Shown: one piece after another, positions 57,801-62,899 of the stretch
Position numbering within the stretch: position 1 is the first letter of the stretch
Layout of the letters: each line of letters starts with the position of its first letter
NCBI GenBank assembly: GCA_004194705.1
Contig: SADC01000803.1
Coordinates: forward strand, 274,308 to 338,307
DNA from: Ditylenchus dipsaci
Taxonomy: Eukaryota > Nematoda > Chromadorea > Rhabditida > Anguinidae
DNA: 64,000 nucleotides
Reading direction: 5' to 3'
Translations under genes and position numbers: made by a program
Notes under the pieces: model-generated
Told to the model about the DNA's origin: nothing
The model's input: the letters and a program-made list of their open reading frames with translations, nothing else
The model's database searches: none

Positions 57801-60800
57801 ATTTACCGAGGATGAATTTACCGAGGATGAATTTACCGAGGATGAATTTACCGAGGATGAATTTACCGAGGATGAATTTACCGCCGCCCATAAAAAACGT
57901 CTTTTTAACAAACATAATAATGGTACCATCTGAAAAAACATTAAGGGTTAGACGAAAAGTAAATAGTTATTTTCGCCTGTACATTTACATTATCTTATAT
58001 CTATTTTTTGGCTCTCTTCGTAAAAATATTCGTCCAATGCATCGGTAAGCACTGCAGAATCATCAAAATTATGTTATATACGATGACTGGCAAAAGCAAA
58101 CGCACTCTATGCTTAAAAATGGCTAGTTGGTTGTTCCATGTTCACTGCTTTGGCTTGAATTGCCTGATCTGCCTCTGTCACTCCCTTCTCAACATTTCCT
58201 TTCGGTTCTCTCAACCTCAACAAAGAAGATTTTTAGCATTCGATTAAATTTGGGTTTCTTTAAAATTTAATCACACATCTTTTTATTGATAACTAACCGC
58301 CAAAAAATTGTGCAAAAAAGATTAAAACACAGTTTTAAAAAAATAGGGAGGGGGCCGGCAATTTGAGGGAGGGGGCGCTTATTTTTCGATCGACCTCCAG
58401 AGGGGGGCGGCAATTAGAGGAAGTACGGTATATACCAAAAACTCAACAAGGGCTGTAATTTTTGACTTTGCAGAACATGGAATGTGTGAGTACAAGGCTG
58501 CAAGCAAGACAGGAGGCACAGCTATATCTAGCTCCAGAGTCAATGCTTTCCACCTGCAGGGTCGAGACTTTGTGCTATTCAACCAGAAATTTCCTTGTAA
58601 ATTCTGTTTTCGAATCATGCCTTCAATTAAAAAAACCATTATTACAGCCGGATCTATACTCATTTTTTCATGTTCCAATCATTTTATGGACCAGCTGCGT
58701 GGTTTCTCAAGGATAGTTTGTGAAAATGGAAGCTGGTTAATGTTTTTTATTTTTCTAGGTTGAACTTTTTTAATCATTCTTCCTTAACAGGTCATCCCAA
58801 CCCTCTTTTTGCATCCCACTTGACCCGGATCACACCGAGAGTAGGTGAATTCGGTTTATTTATATTGGAAAATAGCAAAGTTGCTATAGATGAACCACCA
58901 CCCATCCACTTTGCAGTGGAGAATGGACCCTATACTGTTTCACCCCAGGGAAGTCTAGTGGTCAATCAATCGGCCACCATCAAGTTGTTTTGTTTCCATC
59001 CGAAGAGTCAGGGACAGCCTAAATGGGTCAGCTGGTTTTATAGCTTTTTACCATTGATCCAAAAGTGATTAAGAAATGGGTTTCCGGCTGCTACGTGTTT
59101 AGAAAACATGTTATATTCAAGTCATTGTAGGAAACCACTTCTACTTACAGAAGCTACCCCAAACATGGACAAGAGGTGCGCATCCTCAATTCCTCAACAA
59201 CGATGCCTTTCAGGTATGCTAGGTTTTTAAGTTACAGTCAAGCCTCGGTCAACAAACACTGAAGGCCCGATTTGAATGGTCAACAAGGAATTAGAATAAA
59301 ACAATCTTACGATAAAATAGGCATTCCTCGTAAATGGGCACACTCTAAAAACTACACCTTAAGGACAGTTAAATGCCCGGTGACTCCTAAACTTTCTGGA
59401 ATTTGGTACCGGTGCTGAGGTGCAATTAAGCATATTAACGTAACCTCACATTAACGTAACCCCGGATTAACGTAACCTTTTTTACCGGCCCTTTGAAGTT
59501 ACGTTAATCCAAGGGTTGACTGTAGTTAATACTAGTGGCTGTGGTAGGTGAAGTCAACTACGAGATGAGCACCTTAACTACTACATAGGTACCCCAATCA
59601 ACTGGGTAACACCACCTGATCACCATAAATTACCTGATTACTGAGTGTTACTAACTGGGTACCACTGACAAAGAAGAACAGGGAAGTTGGGACGAGAATC
59701 AAGCAATTTGTGTTATACCCTGGTATTAAAACATTTTTCCATTAATCCAATTTTTCATTTCCTGGAGATAGACATCACTTATTGGTTTTTTATTTGATTG
59801 GTTTTTTATTTTTATTTTATTTGAAATATTTGGTTCTCTAATCGACATGAGGCTCATTAATCATTTACAAAATAAAGAGTCAAGATAAATAATTTTTGCC
59901 ACCATTAGATTGAATAATTATATTAAATGATAATCAAAGGATAATGGTCTCGAGAAGATCAATGCGCACCGAGCCGAAACCTGGAAACCGAAAATTTTCG
60001 GGTTTTCGGATAGAGAAGCCGAAATCGGCGCGCCGAGCCGTCAACCCTACACACGGAGAAGAAATACAGTGTACAATTATACACACTCTCTTAAAATAAA
60101 AATTAGTTGACTGTATCAATAGTACAACCGGAGGATGGAGGTAATTTTTAATTTTGAGAACTGCGTAGAGTGTTATATAGAAGTGAAAAAGAGGATTATT
60201 CCATACACTGTTAATTCTCGCTAAAACATGAAAAAATAATGGCTAAAATTGGTTGTGCAAAATCTGAATTTAACAAGTAAATTTTATTTTGACATTTTTC
60301 TTTTGATTTTGTTGTAATTTTTTAAATTTGTTTTCTTTTATCATGTAGCCATAAATCTTGGCCTTTTAATGAGCTATCAAATTTCTCTGAATGAATTGAA
60401 AAATGACGAGATTTAGTGGTTTTAAGAAACAAAATTTCAATTTTTTTCATAAAATCTTTCAATCTCTTCATTTCTCCATTTTTTTCAGCGGAGTTTGATA
60501 GCTTATTAGAAAGCCAAGATCCAGGACTACACTTTAGTGCAAACAAAATCTTAAAAATTACAACAAATTAAATAAAAAATGGCAAAATAGAAATTTACTG
60601 GTGAAATTCAGACTTTTGAGGGCGCACTTCTGTTACAGTCGAACCTCTATGTTGCAACTTTCTATGTTGCGTCCACCTCTATGTTGCATCCGGGAAGGGC
60701 CGGTCCCTTGTGGAACGCAACATGGAGGTTTGACTGTACAACCAAAATAATTATATTTGGCTATTTCCATATTGACCCCACTGTGGATATGATCCTATTG

Positions 60801-62277
60801 TTCAAAAAGCCAATTTTCAGTTATTTTTAGTATTTACTTATTCTCAGTGTTTCTGTTTTCGAATTATGTATTAGAAACTTCATTTTAATTTTTAGGTTTT
60901 TTCGCATGTATATTGCCGGACCACCGCCGAACTGGCATCGAAATTGTAGTCAAAAGTACGTTAAATAATTATTTCGATAAATTTGGTTAGCCAAATTTAG
61001 ACGAGGAGTGCCAAGCCATCCACTCCACCGCCAACCTGAACATTCACTATGACAGCAAACACCTCTATCTGGGAACTATAGCCCAATTCTCTTGTTCTGA
61101 GGGTTACAAACTGCAAAGTTTGCGCTCATTGATCTGTCTGGAAGGGGGTAGATGGTCTCATTTCCCACCTGCTTGTCAAGGTATATGGTGGAAATTGTGA
61201 CAGCCACTGAATTTCGGTTAAGAAAATTTTTTTCAGCCATCCAGTGCGCCCCTCTAGCTATAGCTGATGACCAACTCAGCTGCCTAGTCACTTCCTACAA
61301 GATGGGTGGTATAGCTAAGTGCAATTGCCAGCCTGGATACAATCTGGTCGGCAAGCAAAGTCTGCACTGTGGACCTCAAGGCAAATGGAGTGATTCACTG
61401 CCCAGGTGTAAAGGTATTTATTTTAAGGGATTTGATACGGGATACTAGATTTGGGCTAAATTTTGTAATTAACAATAAGTAAAAATTTTATATAGGGTCC
61501 CCACCTAAAGTTCGCTGCCGCCTACGATCGGACACTTTTTTGGTAACAGGGTAGAATCAACCCCCTACCCCTCCCAGCCAGCGCGAGATTTACTTTCCTG
61601 AGGGGAAAAGACCCGTCTCATATTGATTCTCGTGCTCTGAAACGGCACAGAAACACTTTAGCTCCGGATATATCTTTTTCCAAGGTGAAAAATCTATAAA
61701 AATTCAAAAAATATATTTTTAATTGACAAGACTGTCAAAAGAGAAATGGCAAAATATTATAAAGATCGGCGTAAAAAATTGACGGATCCTAGGCGGGAAC
61801 GAACTTACGATGCAAGCCACTACGTCAAAGTTTGACTGTTTAATAGGACTCATCCAATTTATTCAGCAATCACCTGTCCAACTCCCCCGATCCCACCGAA
61901 GGCCAAAATGGTGAATGCCATAGCCAAGGTCAGCCATGAGCGAGAATACCAAGTGGGAGAGCTGAGTATTTATGCCTGTGAACCAGACTACATGCTGACA
62001 GGCTCTGACTTTGTGCTCTGCCAAAAAAATGGTCGATGGAGCAAGTTGCTGACCAAATGCGAATCCTTCTGCAGATTCCCCGGTGGCATTAGTCACGGGG
62101 ACACAACCACAACACCCAAAGACTACTACTTGGTGGGTGAGAAGATAGTTTACTACTGTGCTCCTGCTGCTCATTCTAGTAACTACAACTAGATGGGGAG
62201 AATGTGCTGAGTGTTTGGAGGGAAGCAGGTGGTCTAGACGAGTGCCTAGGTGTGTAGGGAATTTTTATTCTGGTTAA
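33045..62277 (+). CDS. Hikaru genki/LEV-9-like secreted WAP-CCP-Ig-CCP protein, giant gene
   Basis: About 29 kb with more than 30 short exons, all plus strand. Order: signal peptide, WAP-like cysteine knot, about 14 CCP (sushi) domains, one Ig-like domain, then four more CCPs. WAP followed by CCPs, with an Ig domain of the [16 protein letters not shown] type ahead of the last CCPs, is the arrangement I know from Drosophila Hikaru genki and nematode LEV-9, secreted synaptic proteins that organise acetylcholine receptors; the assignment is by recalled family resemblance. CCP exons show the four-Cys, Gly-Tyr and Trp pattern. Introns without insertions are 44-60 nt; three exceed 1.5 kb because of transposons. 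Several modules contain a single-base frame break or a non-AG acceptor (see module entries), so the copy may carry assembly errors or be decaying. The end is taken at TAA 62275-62277, with a poly(A) signal about 100 nt on; a further exon at 62650 is possible. Confidence 0.82.
33888..34186 (+). CDS. exon cluster: CCP 1
   Basis: [19 protein letters not shown] is joined to [16 protein letters not shown] and then [14 protein letters not shown] (exon 34142-34186): a complete four-Cys CCP. Between DIG and ANV about 46 nt must be removed for the frame to work, but that segment (about 33964-34009) has neither GT nor AG at usable positions. It is either a non-canonical intron or a frame-disrupting insertion. 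Confidence 0.8.
34794..35484 (+). CDS. exon cluster: CCP 2 and CCP 3
   Basis: CCP 2: exons 34794-34858 and 34934-35060 ([11 protein letters not shown] ... [12 protein letters not shown] ... [13 protein letters not shown]). CCP 3: from 35107 ([12 protein letters not shown]), then [29 protein letters not shown] and [10 protein letters not shown], ending 35484. All phases agree. One CCP 3 intron begins GTAAGT but must end TTTTCG before GCTGATTGG, with no AG in a position that keeps the frame. Confidence 0.8.
35821..36243 (+). CDS. exon cluster: CCP 4
   Basis: [60 protein letters not shown] and GQEPLCE form a CCP over five small exons with GT-AG introns. The exon ending GGTTTGGGCG (about 36171) is one base short for the next phase; a lost G in the GGG run is the likely reason. 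Confidence 0.78.
36288..43224 (+). CDS. exon cluster: CCP 5 split by a 6.8-kb intron
   Basis: The first half is exon 36288-36388 ([17 protein letters not shown] ... VVFRCLESM). The second half is exon 43176-43224 ([15 protein letters not shown]). The intron 36389-43175 is made almost entirely of repeats: a half GGCTCTAGG element, foldbacks at 37136 and 38960, a tRNA-like palindrome and a Harbinger derivative. Confidence 0.78.
36538..36600. repeat. solo end of the GGCTCTAGG foldback family
   Basis: CGGCTCTAGGTGAATTCGTC followed by further GAATTCGTCAAC words. It shares the terminal GGCTCTAGG with the elements at 9458 and 56515 but has a different internal word. No matching right end was found nearby. 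Confidence 0.7.
37136..37986. mobile_element. foldback element, family E (GACAATTCGCCTCCGG arrays)
   Basis: Two to three GACAATTCGCCTCCGG copies at 37136-37180 are mirrored by four GGAGGCGAATTGTCC-type copies at 37926-37986. The interior has two inverted copies of the CCAAGTGGACGACCACTTGG family (about 37392 and 37530). No target duplication is evident; the element may sit inside a GGTACC/CCTAGGCAC repeat. Confidence 0.75.
38601..38685. repeat. short Tigger-type MITE (CTCTGATTAACGTC words)
   Basis: CAGTCGACTCTCTGATTAACG at the left and the complement AGACGTTAATCAGAGAGTGGAC at the right. CTCTCTGATTAACGTC is repeated twice at the left end. Confidence 0.65.
39344..40161. mobile_element. pogo-like element, CCGTATTCTCTC family, with transposase relic
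   Basis: TA-flanked inverted ends, CCGTATTCTCTCTGATAGAA at the left and the complement GGTTCTATTAGAGAGAATACGG at the right, with GAACCACACTCTCTAATA repeated several times next to each. The interior contains a C-terminal pogo/Tigger transposase fragment (39505-39739), the only coding relic tied to this family in the window. Confidence 0.8.
39505..39739 (+). pseudogene. pogo/Tigger transposase C-terminal fragment
   Basis: The frame reads [20 protein letters not shown], then [19 protein letters not shown], and ends [13 protein letters not shown]. The SFKxCxxxNAxDGxEDD pattern is the usual C-terminal tail of Tigger/POGK-like DDE proteins. The DDE core is absent and a stop lies upstream. Confidence 0.7.
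41042..41345. repeat. palindrome of two head-to-head tRNA-like segments
   Basis: The left arm has an A-box-like TGGCGCAGTGCATAAGC and a B-box GGTTCGATCCC (41055-41132). The right arm (41250-41340) is its reverse complement with several substitutions, yet retains both boxes. Acceptor-stem pairing is incomplete, so these are tRNA-derived rather than functional tRNAs. Confidence 0.65.
41368..43039. mobile_element. PIF/Harbinger derivative (GGACCCGTAGCAAATAT ends)
   Basis: GCCTTAGGACCCGTAGCAAA at the left and ...TTTGCTACGGGTCCAGGGC at the right form the terminal inverted repeat. TTA and CTA flank it, near the 3-bp TWA duplication typical of Harbinger. GTAGCAAATAT and its complement recur at least ten times in the outer 300-400 bp of each end. 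Coding relics between the ends match a Myb/SANT-like protein start and a Harbinger nuclease tail. Confidence 0.82.
41726..42626 (+). pseudogene. Harbinger coding relic: Myb/SANT-like start fused to nuclease C-terminus
   Basis: The first block (41726-42120) contains [19 protein letters not shown] and, after a stop, [15 protein letters not shown], typical of the Myb/SANT-like proteins of Harbinger elements. Exon-like blocks at 42192-42321 and 42378-42626, joined by a GT-AG intron, give SSIAMQ then [20 protein letters not shown] and end [13 protein letters not shown], the usual tail of HARBI1-type DDE transposases. The catalytic region is missing, so this is an internal-deletion derivative. Confidence 0.75.
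43345..43573 (+). CDS. exon cluster: CCP 6
   Basis: [20 protein letters not shown], then [20 protein letters not shown] and [11 protein letters not shown]: a CCP with its four cysteines in two exons, the last 33-34 nt forming a separate exon. GT-AG junctions, phases consistent. It is followed by a 7.9-kb intron containing the Helitron and mariner relic. Confidence 0.85.
43908..44407. repeat. inverted repeat bracketed by a 43-bp direct repeat
   Basis: 43908-43950 and 44364-44407 are near-identical direct copies of a 43-bp segment containing CGCCAATCCGACGTTTCG. Between them, arms near 43951-44070 and 44230-44360 are complementary (AACTCGAAAAACGAAGAACT; CACCATCAGGTAGCC). Either a very long target duplication or homologous flanks of an array. 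Confidence 0.7.
45191..45860 (+). repeat. 130-bp tandem array of exon-plus-intron-like units
   Basis: Units begin at 45191, 45321, 45451, 45581, 45711 and 45841, exactly 130 bp apart; a partial diverged unit precedes them at about 45080. Each has an 82-bp exon-like part (GTCTCTGCTCTATGGATTAG... GATCCG), then GTAAGTTGTGCATTC and finally TCTCTTCAG, i.e. a plausible 48-nt GT-AG intron. The exon-like part is not a multiple of three. The last copies are most diverged. Confidence 0.9.
45884..46505 (+). repeat. 311-bp direct duplication upstream of the RPA-like gene
   Basis: 45884-46194 is repeated at 46195-46505 with a handful of changes. Each copy includes the predicted first exon of the RPA-like gene (GCAGTTCAAAATGATTCG), but only the second leads into the downstream exons directly. 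Confidence 0.88.
46416..48004 (+). CDS. Helitron-borne RPA-like multi-OB-fold protein
   Basis: A single-stranded DNA-binding protein resembling the large RPA subunit, a known accessory cargo of some Helitrons. Start ATG 46416 ([15 protein letters not shown], then basic KKRKRS). GT-AG exons follow at about 46594, 46884, 47190, 47406, 47606 and 47820, ending at TGA 48004. OB-fold-like blocks: [20 protein letters not shown] ... [36 protein letters not shown] ... [41 protein letters not shown]. The joint around 47060-47190 meets a stop at 47061-47063, so one intron boundary is unresolved. The acidic/His-rich tail ([17 protein letters not shown]) is unusual. OB-fold identity is judged from motif rhythm; structure comparison would be the test. 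Confidence 0.7.
48005..49636. other. 3' non-coding part of the Helitron
   Basis: No domain recognised. The text is rich in TCATGT/CTCAAG words and short open frames of low information. This is where a Rep-helicase would be expected on either side of the RPA-like gene, and none is visible. Confidence 0.5.
50173..51062. mobile_element. mariner-type element with long TIRs
   Basis: About 120-bp inverted ends (50173-50291 and 50945-51062) begin CAGGGTGTAGCAAGTATTTT and end with the complement, TACTTGCTACCTCCTG. TA precedes the left end. Between the ends is a broken transposase. Right flank AT/CA does not give a clean TA, consistent with age. Confidence 0.8.
50340..50926 (+). pseudogene. mariner-like transposase relic
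   Basis: Fragments in shifting frames: an [15 protein letters not shown] piece (usual context GAPPH), [15 protein letters not shown] followed by [20 protein letters not shown] and then [17 protein letters not shown]. This matches the second half of a DD34D/DD37D-type transposase, from before the last catalytic Asp to the C-terminal tail. Several frameshifts and stops; inactive. Confidence 0.72.
51447..51670 (+). CDS. exon cluster: CCP 7
   Basis: [20 protein letters not shown] and (after a short GTGAGT...TTCAG intron) [33 protein letters not shown]. Complete CCP with Cys-Cys-Cys-Cys and Trp before the last Cys. Phase enters correctly from CCP 6 across the 7.9-kb intron. Confidence 0.85.
51703..52032. 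mobile_element. 330-bp mariner-type MITE, TA-flanked
   Basis: CAGGGTGGTCCAATATTTT at the left, complement GTGTTGGTCCCTG at the right, TA on both sides. Arms pair almost fully around 51855-51890. The inner ATAATGTCAAAAACACGATT stem is shared with the element at 16975. Confidence 0.82.
52091..53212. mobile_element. foldback element, family F (GGTAGGTAAACGTCCC ends)
   Basis: Both ends carry AACGTTTACCTACAAATGGG, GGGACATTTGTCCC and GGTAGGTAAACGTCCC words arranged as inverted repeats (52091-52185 and 53120-53212). The interior holds exon-like pieces (52366-52551; OTU fragment 52598-52676), a TAAGTGGCTTAGCCAC tandem palindrome (about 52750-52835) and one end of the pogo-like CCGTATT family (to 53079). 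No target duplication was found. Confidence 0.8.
52366..52676 (+). pseudogene. gene fragment inside foldback F, with OTU-like tail
   Basis: After an acceptor-like TTTCTAG, ATG 52366 opens [20 protein letters not shown] ... [13 protein letters not shown], which I do not recognise, ending at a stop. After another acceptor (TTTTAG) 52598-52676 reads [20 protein letters not shown], resembling the segment after the catalytic Cys in OTU-type cysteine proteases. The catalytic DGNCLF part is not present in frame. Probably a captured or internally deleted transposon gene. Confidence 0.45.
53465..53789 (+). CDS. exon cluster: CCP 8
   Basis: [20 protein letters not shown], then [22 protein letters not shown] and [13 protein letters not shown] in four small exons with GT-AG introns. 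The first Cys of this domain must come from an exon between 51670 and 53465 that I could not place; foldback F lies exactly in that intron. Confidence 0.78.
53833..54144 (+). CDS. exon cluster: linker and CCP 9
   Basis: A polar linker ([24 protein letters not shown] may be a basic cleavage-like site) leads to [20 protein letters not shown]. After an intron ending TTTTTGCAG the frame reads [20 protein letters not shown] and [13 protein letters not shown]. The join between the two exons is not in phase as drawn, so a small exon or indel is missing around 53967-54037. Confidence 0.7.
54197..54393 (+). CDS. exon: CCP 10 with single-base break
   Basis: [20 protein letters not shown] ... SARMICLR, then in the next frame [20 protein letters not shown] and VGRCKP. 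The frame changes at a GGG run (about 54316-54318), where one extra G would restore continuity. Entry phase from CCP 9 and exit (GTGAGT) are normal. Confidence 0.72.
54844..55389 (+). CDS. exon cluster: CCP 11 and CCP 12
   Basis: Exon 54844-54999 is a whole [52 protein letters not shown] 12 begins at 55043 ([20 protein letters not shown]) and resumes after one or two introns with [20 protein letters not shown] and [15 protein letters not shown]. The exact middle boundary (55160 or 55261) is ambiguous. Confidence 0.78.
55670..55894. mobile_element. 225-bp pogo-like MITE, CCGTATTTCTTCTC family
   Basis: TA-flanked. Left CCGTATTTCTTCTCATTTCTC, right GAGAAATTAGAGGAAATACGG. The interior is a long palindrome (AAATTTCTGTTTTCATTTAC and complement) meeting near 55780. 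Confidence 0.85.
56061..56331 (+). CDS. exon cluster: CCP 13
   Basis: [20 protein letters not shown] ... [10 protein letters not shown], then (after a GT-AG intron ending TTTTCTAG at 56234) [20 protein letters not shown] and [12 protein letters not shown]. Four cysteines and Trp as expected. The 5' acceptor, near 56060, is weak. Confidence 0.78.
56345..56428. repeat. short Tigger-type MITE (CTCTCGATACAGTG words)
   Basis: CAGTCCACTCTCGATACAGTG at the left; complement CACTGTATCGAGAGTACACT at the right, with a third internal copy. It lies 14 bp into the intron after CCP 13. Confidence 0.65.
56515..57889. mobile_element. foldback element, family B (GGTAAATTCATCC arrays)
   Basis: The left end, GGCTCTAGG, is followed by six GGTAAATTCATCCTC-type copies (56522-56612). 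The right end has six complementary copies (57793-57880) then CCGCCGCCC. A 9-bp direct repeat ATAAAAAAC flanks it (56506-56514, 57890-57898). Same terminal words as the element at 9458 but a longer interior holding a perfect 23-bp-arm hairpin (57056-57104) and a repeat shared with 5765. Apparent frames encoding MNLPR repeats are artefacts. Confidence 0.87.
57056..57104. repeat. perfect GC-rich hairpin
   Basis: CCAAGCCCCCTGCGCCCCC and its exact complement are separated by TTC. It is much more GC-rich than its surroundings and lies inside foldback B. Confidence 0.85.
58474..58841 (+). CDS. exon cluster: CCP 14
   Basis: [20 protein letters not shown] and [20 protein letters not shown] ... [28 protein letters not shown] in one exon from 58474 to about 58743. 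A following exon (58791-58841) gives [16 protein letters not shown] and would supply the last Cys. The donor after GGTTAATG (no GT) is unclear. Confidence 0.7.
58881..60955 (+). CDS. exon cluster: Ig-like domain
   Basis: Exon 58881-59026: [20 protein letters not shown], then [18 protein letters not shown]. Exon 59131-59213: [11 protein letters not shown], continuing best as [17 protein letters not shown] in the adjacent frame, implying one lost A in CCCAAAC (59158-59164). Exon 60896-60955: [18 protein letters not shown]. Cys-Trp-Cys spacing, with KWE near the first Cys, fits the single Ig domain of Hikaru genki proteins. The 1.7-kb intron between the last two exons holds MITEs. Confidence 0.75.
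59235..59522. repeat. Tigger-type MITE(s), CAGTCAAGCCTCGG / GTTACGTTAATCC
   Basis: Left end CAGTCAAGCCTCGGTCAACA after TA; right end CGTTAATCCAAGGGTTGACTG before TA. The two halves use different words (ATTAACGTAACC three times at 59436-59480 in the right half), so this may be two elements merged. Confidence 0.6.
60636..60736. mobile_element. 101-bp Tigger-type MITE, TA-flanked
   Basis: CAGTCGAACCTCTATGTTGC at the left, complement GCAACATGGAGGTTTGACTG at the right, TA on both sides. The word CTCTATGTTGC is repeated three times at the left. Confidence 0.85.
61001..62277 (+). CDS. exon cluster: CCP 15-18 and end of the Hig/LEV-9-like protein
   Basis: Exon 61001-61180: [20 protein letters not shown] ... 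FSCSEGYKL ... [12 protein letters not shown]. Exon 61237-61413: [16 protein letters not shown] ... [11 protein letters not shown] ... [11 protein letters not shown]. Exon 61867-62277 holds two domains: [17 protein letters not shown] ... [11 protein letters not shown], then [20 protein letters not shown] ... [10 protein letters not shown]. After YYCAPA the frame must change (about 62165) to give [20 protein letters not shown] and stop at 62275. Phases between the exons are correct. The CxxPG...YYxxGxxxxxxC ending resembles the last CCP of Hikaru genki. Confidence 0.85.
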
Positions 62278-62378
62278 TACTACTTGTCGTTGTCCTCACT
62301 CTATGTATAATGTGTTGATTGTCTTTGCCGTGATGGTGAAGCTTTGGTTGTATGTTTGCTGTTGTTGGGATTTTATGC

Positions 62379-62384
62379 AATAAA
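62379..62384 (+). terminator. poly(A) signal of the CCP gene
   Basis: AATAAA about 100 nt after the TAA at 62275. A second AATAAA at 62991-62996 would serve the alternative last exon. Confidence 0.5.
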
Positions 62385-62649
62385 GATTTTGATGAGAAGT
62401 TGAACTTTGTATGGTTGTCCAATTTGGAGGGCCAGAAATTTTTTTGAAGCAAGTACAATTATACGTATGTGTGCTTAAAACAAAGATAAGATCTTGAATA
62501 TTAGGGTTCCGGTAAGAAATCCGACATAATTTTGCAAAAAAAATGGCAGAAAACTGGGTTTAAGCACAAAAGTGGCGAGCAAATACTATGCAGACATTAA
62601 CCCATTTTGGCCAAATTTTTCCGAAAATATTTATTTACAGTAATTTTAT

Positions 62650-62876
62650 TTACAGTAATTACAGTGCAATGCAATTACTTTGCAAAGTGGTCTTTGGATG
62701 AACTGCCAGACCAGGCCCTCAGGCATGTATACCTGTGCCTACACTTCTCTGATTCCGACTTTGACTTCTATACCAATGCAGAGCTGGTCAGTCTGAGGAG
62801 ACCACCTTTTTATGCTTGGCAAAGGAGTTCGCTGGCTGTCCTCTTGGTGGCACAAGCACTGGCTTTTGTGGTCTAG
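62650..62876 (+). CDS. possible alternative terminal exon or small gene
   Basis: After TTTATTTACAG the frame reads CNYFAKWSLDELPDQALRHV ... NAELVSLRRP and ends with a hydrophobic tail SSLAVLLVAQALAFVV, reminiscent of a GPI-attachment signal. Not recognised as any family. It could be spliced to CCP 18 in place of the 62277 stop (phase not proven) or be unrelated; AATAAA follows at 62991. Confidence 0.35.
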
Positions 62877-62899
62877 CCTCTGTGTTATTTGCTTTTTAG

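Noticed and set aside
57510..57941. 143-aa minus-strand ORF with [11 protein letters not shown] repeat and the plus-strand MNLPR repeat
   Set aside because: Readings of the GGTAAATTCATCC array at the right end of foldback B.
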